From Actinomycetospora sp. TBRC 11914 (GTDB taxonomy: Bacteria > Actinomycetota > Actinomycetes > Mycobacteriales > Pseudonocardiaceae), in NCBI RefSeq assembly GCF_012933465.1, contig NZ_JABBND010000014.1:1-64000 (forward strand): 64,000 bases of DNA. Reading direction: 5' to 3'. The notes beneath the pieces are model-generated. The model searched no databases and was not told the DNA's origin. It saw nothing but the letters and a program-made list of their open reading frames with translations. Below, piece after piece: positions 55,922 through 64,000 of the stretch (position 1 is its first letter; the number at the start of each line of letters is the position of its first letter). A program made the position numbers and the translations under genes.

Positions 55922-58237
55922 ATGAGTCTGGCGCTCTACCGCAGGTACCGGCCGGGCACGTTCGCCGAGGTCGTCGGGCAGGAGCACGTCACCGAGCCGC
56001 TGCGCACGGCGCTGTCGGCCGGCCGCATCAACCACGCCTACCTCTTCTCCGGGCCGCGCGGCTGCGGGAAGACCTCGAGCGCGCGGATCATGGCGCGCTC
56101 GCTCAACTGCGAGCAGGGCCCCACACCCGACCCGTGCGGCGTCTGCGAGTCGTGCATCGCCCTGGCGCCGAACGGGCCCGGGTCGCTCGACGTCACCGAG
56201 ATGGACGCCGCCAGCCACAACGGCGTGGACGACGCGCGGGAGCTGCGCGACCGCGCACACTTCGCGCCGGTCAGCTCGCGCTACCGCGTCTTCATCATCG
56301 ACGAGGCCCACATGGTGACCACGGCGGCGTTCAACGCGCTGCTCAAGGTCGTCGAGGAGCCGCCCGAGCACCTCATCTTCGTCTTCGCGACCACCGAGCC
56401 GGACAAGGTGCTGCCGACCATCCGGTCGCGCACCCACCACTACCCGTTCCGGCTGCTGCCGCCCAGCACGCTGCGCGGCCTGCTCGAGCGGATCTGCGCC
56501 GAGGAGGGGGTGTCGGTCGAGCCGGCCGTCTACCCGCTGGTGGTGCGCGCGGGCGGCGGGTCGGCGCGTGACTCGCTCTCGGTGCTCGACCAGCTGCTCG
56601 CCGGCGCGGACCACCAGGGCGTCACGTACGCGCGGGCGGTCGGGCTGCTGGGGGTCACCGACGTCGCGATCCTCGACGACGTCGTCGACGCCCTCGGCGC
56701 GCAGGACGGCGCGGCGGTGTTCGGCGCGGTCGACCGGCTCGTCGAGGCGGGGCACGACCCCCGACGCTTCGCGGCCGATCTACTGCAGCGGCTGCGGGAC
56801 CTCATCCTCGTGCAGGCGGTCCCCGACGCGGCCGAGAAGAACCTGGTCGACGTCCCCGCCGACGAGCTCGAGCGCATGGTCGACCAGGCCCAGCGGCTCG
56901 GCCCGGCCGCGCTGGCCCGCCACGCGGAGCTCGTGCACACCGCGCTGACCGAGATGCGCGGGGCCACCGCCCCGCGGCTGCTGCTCGAGCTGGTGTGCGC
57001 GCGGATGCTGCTGCCGGCCGCGTCGGCGTCCGACGCGGCCCTCGTGCAGCGCCTCGAGGGCGTCGAGCGGCGGTTGCAGGCGGGTGCGACGGCGGGTGCG
57101 GGCGGTCCGCTCGCGCCGGGCGCCGGCCCAGCCGTCCCCGAGGAGGGCGGCGAGCCCCGCTTCCGTCGGCCCTCGCAGCGGCGGGAGGACGACGGCGCGC
57201 CGGCGCCCGCCACCCGGAGCGGCGACGGCGAGCACGCCCCGCCCGCCGACGCCCCGCCCGCCGACGTCCAGCCCGCCGATGCCCTGGACGCCACCGTCCA
57301 GCCGCCCACCGACCGCCCGACCGCCACGGTGGAGGCGCCGCGCGCCCCGGAACGCCGGCCCCGCGAGGACGCGCCCGCGGCCCCGGAACGTCCCGCGCCG
57401 CCGCGGCCGGCCCCGGAGCCGGCCGCCCCCGCCGCGGCGGAGGAGCCGGCGCCCGCCGCGGCCGCGCCGGGTGCGATGGACGCGGCCGGGCTGCGCCGGG
57501 TGTGGTCGGAGGTCATGAACGCGGTGCGCGAGTCGAGCAAGCCCACGCACGCGCTCCTGCTCAACGCCACCGTGGCCGCCGTCGAGGGCACCACGGTCAC
57601 CCTGGCCATGCCGACCCCGCCGCTGGCCAAGCAGCTCTCCCAGCCCAACCGCGCGGGCCACGTCACCACCGCGCTGGGCCGGGTGCTGTCGGGGGAGTGG
57701 GCGCTGCGGGCCGTCGACGCCGAGGGCCACCAGCCGGGCGGCGCCGGCCCCGCGGGCGACGGGCGCGGGCGGGGCGGCCCGGCTCCGGCGGCCCCGTCCC
57801 GGGCGCAGAGCCCGTCCCGGGGCTCGTCCCCGCAGGGGCAGCCGGCCGCCCAGGGAGCCGGTGCGCAGCGCGGGGCGCGGGAGCCGTCGGGGTCGTCCGA
57901 GCGGTCGGCGGACCCCGAGCCGGGCGCACCCGCGGGGCGTCCGCAGTTCCAGCGCCCGAGCGCCCGGCAGGCCGGGGGTGCGGAGCGGGCCGCCGGCGGA
58001 CGTCCGCCGGAACCCCCCGCAGGCCGCGGGGCGCCGCGACCGGCGGCCGCGCCCGCCGACATCCCGCCGCCCCCGGAACCTCCCGACGAGGAGGAGGTCA
58101 CCGAGGAGGACATGTACGCCGAGGCCCACGCCGACCCGGGCTCCGGCGAGGCCGTCACCCGTCGCGACCCGGACGACATCGTCATGGAGCTGCTCACCCA
58201 GCAGCTCGGCGCCCGGCGGGTCGACGGCGGCCGGTGA
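55922..58237 (+). CDS. dnaX: DNA polymerase III subunits gamma and tau
   Basis: A 771-residue clamp-loader ATPase. RRYRPGTFAEVVGQEHV opens the AAA+ domain, followed by Walker A GPRGCGKTSSARI near 43, a zinc module (PCGVCESC), Walker B IIDEAHMVTTAAFNALLK and sensor 1 VFATTEPDKVLPTIRSRT. Residues from about 370 are the long Pro/Ala/Glu-rich linker of actinobacterial DnaX, with the folded C-terminal tau segment (AAGLRRVWSEVMNAVRESSK) near 520-600 and another disordered tail. I see no clear slippery-site frameshift signal for gamma. The gene lies directly downstream of the SRP RNA. Confidence 0.97.
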   Translation: MSLALYRRYRPGTFAEVVGQEHVTEPLRTALSAGRINHAYLFSGPRGCGKTSSARIMARSLNCEQGPTPDPCGVCESCIALAPNGPGSLDVTEMDAASHNGVDDARELRDRAHFAPVSSRYRVFIIDEAHMVTTAAFNALLKVVEEPPEHLIFVFATTEPDKVLPTIRSRTHHYPFRLLPPSTLRGLLERICAEEGVSVEPAVYPLVVRAGGGSARDSLSVLDQLLAGADHQGVTYARAVGLLGVTDVAILDDVVDALGAQDGAAVFGAVDRLVEAGHDPRRFAADLLQRLRDLILVQAVPDAAEKNLVDVPADELERMVDQAQRLGPAALARHAELVHTALTEMRGATAPRLLLELVCARMLLPAASASDAALVQRLEGVERRLQAGATAGAGGPLAPGAGPAVPEEGGEPRFRRPSQRREDDGAPAPATRSGDGEHAPPADAPPADVQPADALDATVQPPTDRPTATVEAPRAPERRPREDAPAAPERPAPPRPAPEPAAPAAAEEPAPAAAAPGAMDAAGLRRVWSEVMNAVRESSKPTHALLLNATVAAVEGTTVTLAMPTPPLAKQLSQPNRAGHVTTALGRVLSGEWALRAVDAEGHQPGGAGPAGDGRGRGGPAPAAPSRAQSPSRGSSPQGQPAAQGAGAQRGAREPSGSSERSADPEPGAPAGRPQFQRPSARQAGGAERAAGGRPPEPPAGRGAPRPAAAPADIPPPPEPPDEEEVTEEDMYAEAHADPGSGEAVTRRDPDDIVMELLTQQLGARRVDGGR

Positions 58238-58306
58238 TCACCAGCACCTGGGGCAGGTCCGGGGCGGCGTGATCCTGCGCCACGTGCCCCTCGGCGGACG
58301 GCGGGG

Positions 58307-60142
58307 TCAGCCGAGGACGCGGCCCAGGAAGTCGATGGCCCGCGGGTAGGCGTCGAGCCGGTTGGCGCGCTTCGCGAGGCCGTGGCCCTCGTCGTCGTAG
58401 ACCACCAGCTCGACCTCGACGCCGTTGTCCCGCACCGCCGCGGCCACCTGCTCGGCCTCGGAGAGCGGGACCCGCGGGTCGTTGCGGCCGTGGATGACGA
58501 ACAGCGGCGCCCGCACGTCGGAGATGCGGCTCAGCGGCGAGGCCGACTCGAGGAACTCCCGGTCGCGCTCGAGCGAGCCGTACTCCCGCTCCCGGTGGGC
58601 CCGCCGGTACGGCGAGGTGTTCTCCAGGAACGTCACCAGCGAGGAGATCCCGACGATGTCGACGCCCGCGGCCCAGCGCTCCGGCTGGAACGCGACCCCG
58701 GCGAGCACCATGTAGCCGCCGTACGACCCGCCCCACAGGGCCGAGCGCGCGGGGTCGAGCCCGAGCGCGGGCAGGTGGTCGTGGATCGCGGCGAGGTCGG
58801 CGACCGAGTCGAGCCGGCGCTCGACGTCGTCGAGGGAGTACCAGCGCTTCCCGTAGCCGACCGACCCGCGCACGTTCGGCACCAGCACGGTGTGCCCCTG
58901 CGCGGTGAGCGCCTGCACGATCGGGGAGAACGAGCGCACCGACTGGCCCTCGGGGCCGCCGTGGACGATGAGCACGGTGGAGCCCGTGGGCGCACGCCCT
59001 TCCCCCGTCGCTCCGCTCGCCCCGGAAGGGGCGTAGACGAAGCACGGCACCGTCTCGCCGTCCGGAGTGGGGACCCCGACGCTGGTCGGCGTCACCAGCT
59101 CGAGGCCCTCGAGGTCGCCGGCCGACGACGCTGCCGTGCCGGTGCGCCCGGTCGTGGCGTCGACGAGGACGACGTCGGCCGGGGTCGTCGGCGAGGTCCA
59201 GGTCAGGGCCAGGCCCTGCGAGTCCGCCGACCAGCGGGGCAGCGTGAGGAAGTCCCCCACCCCGACGCCCGGCGTCACCACGTCGACGCGGTGCTCCCCG
59301 GTGGCCGCGTCGTGGATCGCGAGCCGGGAGGCGCCGTCGTCGTCGGTGACGACGAGCAGCAGCCGGCCGTCGGGGGAGAGGCGGCCGGTGACGTCGTGGG
59401 CGTCGTCGGTGACGAGCCAGGTCAGCGCGCCGGTGTCCGGGTCGAGGCGGGCGAGCCCGGTGAGGTCCCGGCCGGAGTTCGTGGTGACCACCGCGGCCGA
59501 CGAGTCGGGGAACCACTGCAGCCCGGCGTAGATCGCCGGCTCCTCGGCGGAGGTGACCTCGCGGGTCTCGGCCCCGGCGAGCAGCAGGACCTGTGAGCTC
59601 ATCGCCGGGATCCCGGGGCGGGTCATCAGCGCCCGCGAGCCGTCCGGGGCGACCGCGGCGCCCCCGACCATCCCGCCGCCGTCGTAGAGCACCGTCTCCG
59701 CGCCCGTCGCGATCTCGCGCAGCACGAGGTCGAAGTCGACGCCGTTGCGCCGGTTGGTGGCGTAGACGATCCGGCCGTCCTCGAGGACCTCGGCGAGGGA
59801 GTGGATGTGCTCCGGGTCGCGCACGAGGGGCTCGAGGCCGTCCTCGCCGAGCGGGTCCCCCACCTCGTCGGGACGCAGCAGCGAGAGCTGGGCGCGCTCG
59901 TCGCCGCCGGAGTCGTGGGAGACGACGACGGTGCGCGGCGAGACGCCCTTGAGGTAGCGCCCGGAGCAGGCCCCGGGCAGCGCGGTGAGCGTGTGTCGCG
60001 TGCCGTCCGGGTGCAGTTCCACGAGCTGCACGGAGCCGGAGGTGTCGTCCCCGGCGAGGACGCGCCCGTCGGGCTCGACGTCGAACGCGCGCCAGGTACG
60101 GGCGGAGAGCAGGCGGTGGACGAGGTCGGCGGTGTCGCTCAC
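58307..60142 (-). CDS. S9-family (prolyl oligopeptidase-like) serine peptidase
   Basis: A 611-residue protein. The N-terminal beta-propeller spans about 20-370 ([20 protein letters not shown]), followed by an alpha/beta-hydrolase domain. Catalytic residues are Ser in GGSYGGYM, Asp in HGRNDPRVP and His in [10 protein letters not shown]. It is probably a cytoplasmic acylaminoacyl- or dipeptidyl-type peptidase. The start is GTG 60142 ([16 protein letters not shown]); the ATG at 60196 lies inside a family C repeat and is rejected. It converges on dnaX and is divergent from ebfC. Confidence 0.9.
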   Translation of the reverse strand: MSDTADLVHRLLSARTWRAFDVEPDGRVLAGDDTSGSVQLVELHPDGTRHTLTALPGACSGRYLKGVSPRTVVVSHDSGGDERAQLSLLRPDEVGDPLGEDGLEPLVRDPEHIHSLAEVLEDGRIVYATNRRNGVDFDLVLREIATGAETVLYDGGGMVGGAAVAPDGSRALMTRPGIPAMSSQVLLLAGAETREVTSAEEPAIYAGLQWFPDSSAAVVTTNSGRDLTGLARLDPDTGALTWLVTDDAHDVTGRLSPDGRLLLVVTDDDGASRLAIHDAATGEHRVDVVTPGVGVGDFLTLPRWSADSQGLALTWTSPTTPADVVLVDATTGRTGTAASSAGDLEGLELVTPTSVGVPTPDGETVPCFVYAPSGASGATGEGRAPTGSTVLIVHGGPEGQSVRSFSPIVQALTAQGHTVLVPNVRGSVGYGKRWYSLDDVERRLDSVADLAAIHDHLPALGLDPARSALWGGSYGGYMVLAGVAFQPERWAAGVDIVGISSLVTFLENTSPYRRAHREREYGSLERDREFLESASPLSRISDVRAPLFVIHGRNDPRVPLSEAEQVAAAVRDNGVEVELVVYDDEGHGLAKRANRLDAYPRAIDFLGRVLG

Positions 60143-60170
60143 GGACGCCACTCTGCCCCACGTCCCGGCA

Positions 60171-60223
60171 TGCCAGCGAAGCGTCGTTGCTTTCATCCAG
60201 TGGCAGGAAAGGCCCGTCGTCGC
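60171..60223. repeat. Family C repeat, copy 2
   Basis: Second copy of the 53-bp element at 52049-52101, with the shared core AGCGAAGCGTCGTTGCTT, then CATCCAGTGGCAGGAAAG. Here it occupies the divergent S9 peptidase/ebfC region. Confidence 0.8.
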
Positions 60224-60254
60224 CCGGGTCGGACGTCGACGTGCCGAGACGTCC

Positions 60255-60260
60255 TACCCT
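60255..60260 (+). promoter_or_regulatory. -10 box of ebfC, probably leaderless
   Basis: TACCCT six bases before the GTG at 60267; no ribosome binding site. Confidence 0.45.
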
Positions 60261-60266
60261 GGGGGC

Positions 60267-60629
60267 GTGCAGCCAGGACAGCCGGACATGCCCGACATGG
60301 GCGCCCTCCTCCAGCAGGCCCAGGCCATGCAGGAGCAGCTCATGACCGCCCAGGCCGAGCTCGCGGAGACGGAGGTGACCGGCCAGGCCGGCAACGGCCT
60401 CGTCACGGTCACCCAGACCGCCGCCGGCGAGGTCCGCGGCATCACGATCGACCCGAAGGTGGTCGATCCCGAGGACGTCGACACGCTCCAGGACCTCATC
60501 CTGGGCGCCCTGGCGGCCGCGGCCGACAACGCCGCGCAGCTGCAGGCCGAGAAGATGGGGCCGCTCGCGGGCGGGCTGGACATGGGGGGCCCGGGAGGCG
60601 GGCTCGGTGGCCCGCAGCTGGGGGCCTAG
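60267..60629 (+). CDS. YbaB/EbfC-family nucleoid-associated protein
   Basis: A 120-residue DNA-binding dimer. The helix [20 protein letters not shown] and the core [20 protein letters not shown] match YbaB/EbfC, followed by a Gly/Pro-rich tail. The protein coats DNA and is almost always encoded between dnaX and recR, as here (with an inserted convergent peptidase gene on the left). The GTG at 60267 seems leaderless. recR follows 30 bp later and is probably cotranscribed. Confidence 0.93.
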   Translation: MQPGQPDMPDMGALLQQAQAMQEQLMTAQAELAETEVTGQAGNGLVTVTQTAAGEVRGITIDPKVVDPEDVDTLQDLILGALAAAADNAAQLQAEKMGPLAGGLDMGGPGGGLGGPQLGA

Positions 60630-60659
60630 GTAGGGCCGGAGCGACGGGATAGGTGAGCG

Positions 60660-61286
60660 GTGTTCGAGGGCCCGGTCCAGGACCTGATCGACGAGCTCGG
60701 CCGGCTCCCCGGGATCGGCCCGAAGAGCGCCCAGCGCCTGGCCTTCCACCTCCTCGCCGCCGAGGAGGCCGACATCACGCGCCTGCAGGACGCGCTGGCC
60801 CGGGTGAAGGCCGGGGTCGTGTTCTGCGAGGTGTGCGGCAACGTCAGCGAGAAGCCCCGCTGCCGCATCTGCTCGGACGCGCGCCGCGACGCCACGCTGG
60901 TGTGCGTCGTCGAGGAGCCCAAGGACGTCATGGCGGTGGAGCGGACCCGCGAGTTCCGCGGCCGCTACCACGTGCTGGGCGGCGCGCTCGACCCGATGGG
61001 CGGGATCGGGCCCGACCAGCTCCGCGTCCGGGAACTGCTCCGCCGCATCGGCGGCCAGGCGACCGAGGGCGGCGAGCAGGAGCCCGAGATCGCCGAGGTC
61101 ATCCTCGCGATGGACCCGAACACCGAGGGCGAGGCGACCGCGACCTACCTCGTCCGCCTGCTCCGCGACTTCCCCGGGCTCACCGTCACCAAGCTGGCCA
61201 GCGGCCTGCCCATGGGCGGGGACCTCGAGTTCGCCGATGAGCTGACCCTCGGCCGCGCCCTCGCCGGGCGGCGCGGCGCGCTGTGA
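60660..61286 (+). CDS. recR: Recombination protein RecR
   Basis: A 208-residue ring-forming protein of the RecFOR pathway. It has the N-terminal HhH ([17 protein letters not shown]), a four-cysteine zinc finger (FCEVCGN, CRIC), and a Toprim domain ([30 protein letters not shown]) and the C-terminal [18 protein letters not shown]. The GTG start follows AGGTGAG. It converges with leuA across a near-perfect palindrome. Confidence 0.97.
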   Translation: MFEGPVQDLIDELGRLPGIGPKSAQRLAFHLLAAEEADITRLQDALARVKAGVVFCEVCGNVSEKPRCRICSDARRDATLVCVVEEPKDVMAVERTREFRGRYHVLGGALDPMGGIGPDQLRVRELLRRIGGQATEGGEQEPEIAEVILAMDPNTEGEATATYLVRLLRDFPGLTVTKLASGLPMGGDLEFADELTLGRALAGRRGAL

Positions 61287-61296
61287 CCTGACGGTC

Positions 61297-61336
61297 CTGT
61301 GCGTGCGTTCCCGTGTCTGGACACGGGAACGCACGC
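61297..61336. terminator. Bidirectional terminator between recR and leuA
   Basis: A 19-bp perfect stem, GTGCGTGCGTTCCCGTGTC and its complement, around a two-base centre. It lies 10 bases after the recR stop and 9 after the leuA stop. Confidence 0.8.
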
Positions 61337-61345
61337 ACGAGCGCG

Positions 61346-63448
<2,103 letters not shown>

Positions 63449-63450
63449 TC

Positions 63451-63804
63451 ATGTCGCAGGACACGGACACCGGTCAGCAGCGTCGCTCCTCCACCGGCCA
63501 GGACATGCGGGCGCTCGCGAGCAAGTCCTTGACGCTCGCCGCCTCGGTGATCCGCATCCTGACGGTCATCTTCGCGGCGATCCTGGTCATCCACGTGGTG
63601 CTGACGGTGGCCTCGGCCAACCCGACCAACGGCATCACGACGTTCTTCGCGAGCGCGGCGAACAACCTGACGCTCGGGATCGGCGACCTCTTCCTGCCGG
63701 CCAACGAGTCGCTCAAGGTGATCCTCAACTACGGCCTCGCCGCCGTGGTCTGGTTGATCATCGGCGTGATCATCGCCCGCATCCTCAACGCGCTCGCCCC
63801 CTGA
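63451..63804 (+). CDS. Small membrane protein of unknown function
   Basis: A 117-residue protein. The N-terminal polar 25 residues (QDTDTGQQRRSSTGQD) are followed by a hydrophobic helix (VIRILTVIFAAILVIHVVLT), a loop with FFASAANNLTLGIGDLF, and a second helix (YGLAAVVWLIIGVIIARIL). Probably a two-pass inner-membrane protein. The ATG at 63451 is preferred over one at 63439, since a -10-like CATGAT lies seven bases before it. It lies between leuA and aspartate kinase; no function is known to me. Confidence 0.7.
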   Translation: MSQDTDTGQQRRSSTGQDMRALASKSLTLAASVIRILTVIFAAILVIHVVLTVASANPTNGITTFFASAANNLTLGIGDLFLPANESLKVILNYGLAAVVWLIIGVIIARILNALAP

Positions 63805-63925
63805 CACGGGGGCCGGACCACATCTCCCGGACCACCCCGGGGCGCTCGGTTAGGGTTGAGGACCGGTTCGGCACGCCGCCGGACCGAGGTCCCGTGGAAC
63901 CCCGAAGAGCCGGAGGTCGGTCGAG

Positions 63926-64000
63926 GTGGCGCTCGTCGTCCAGAAGTACGGCGGGTCGTCCGTCCAGTCCGCGGAGCGCATCAAGCGCGTGGCGGAACGG
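63926..64000 (+). CDS. ask: Aspartate kinase, N-terminus only (runs off window)
   Basis: The first 25 codons (VALVVQKYGGSSVQSAERIK) carry the KYGGSS motif of aspartokinase, which makes aspartyl phosphate for Lys, Met and Thr. The GTG at 63926 follows GGAGG by nine bases. A possible -10 (TAGGGT, 63851-63856) lies upstream. The rest is outside the window; in actinobacteria asd usually follows. Confidence 0.93.
   Translation, partial: MALVVQKYGGSSVQSAERIKRVAER

Noticed and set aside
55922-58237. Programmed frameshift producing the gamma form of DnaX
   Set aside because: I found no A-rich slippery heptamer with a following stem in the expected region; actinobacterial dnaX usually makes tau only.
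60143-60196. Extended N-terminus of the S9 peptidase from ATG 60196
   Set aside because: The extra 18 codons are family C repeat sequence, not conserved protein.

Overview
The window is high-GC actinobacterial chromosome. Gene content and order (dnaX, ebfC/YbaB, recR, leuA, ask; a BluB-CobT fusion; F420-type and MftD-like enzymes; many GTG starts and several apparently leaderless genes) point to Pseudonocardiales, perhaps Actinomycetospora or Pseudonocardia. The genus is an inference, not a database result. There is no rRNA operon, CRISPR array, intact insertion sequence or prophage. Two tRNA-Ser genes (CGA and GGA anticodons) and the small SRP RNA are present.

Layout. 1-5,260: a class A penicillin-binding protein (5' end probably outside the window), small metabolic genes, a lipoprotein, MobA and a small unknown gene. 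5,240-7,840: an island with different character, holding a GNAT acetyltransferase, a GntR regulator with palindromic operators and what looks like the N-terminal stump of an FtsK/TraSA-type translocase; I read it as the relic of an actinomycete integrative element. 7,846-12,930: AEC transporter, then one-carbon genes (fhs, cyclodeaminase), an asparaginase and a LuxR-type regulator. 12,970-17,770: a cobalamin riboswitch followed by a tight cobamide operon (unknown gene, CobC, BluB-CobT) and a siroheme/precorrin-2 synthase. 17,770-31,670: Fpg/Nei-like protein, Hsp70-like ATPase, P450, SDR, Baeyer-Villiger-type monooxygenase with a divergent TetR, a transporter, two divergent MGDG-synthase-like glycosyltransferases, LLM oxidoreductase with a divergent TetR, and a beta-propeller lipoprotein. 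31,830-36,000: copper chaperone, Ku, a divergent catalytically dead DNA-ligase-like protein, and a TetR/SDR pair. 36,000-43,000: tyrA, M20 amidohydrolase, tadA and its partner gene, tRNA-Ser, acyl-CoA dehydrogenase/HxlR pair, orphan MftD-like enzyme. 43,240-55,470: ECF sigma/anti-sigma pair, a pseudo-DNA-ligase fused to a LytS-type histidine kinase, a chaplin-like secreted protein, dehydrogenases with regulators, a 33-codon gene with a very strong ribosome binding site, and an ABC exporter. 55,500-64,000: tRNA-Ser, SRP RNA, dnaX, S9 peptidase, ebfC-recR, leuA with a leader-peptide attenuator, a membrane protein, and the start of aspartate kinase.

Three things stand out. (1) The fusion at 45,084-46,913 joins a LigC/LigD-like nucleotidyltransferase and OB-fold, with the catalytic lysine and other key residues lost, to a soluble LytS-type histidine kinase. 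A second dead ligase-like protein sits divergently beside ku. This suggests a family of ligase-derived sensors. (2) At least four families of short palindromic repeats are scattered through the window. One supplies stop codons to the genes it abuts; another is inserted in frame within the CobT domain. (3) Cis-regulation is unusually legible: a B12 riboswitch, a Leu-codon leader peptide and attenuator before leuA, and several clean inverted-repeat operators in divergent regulator/target pairs.
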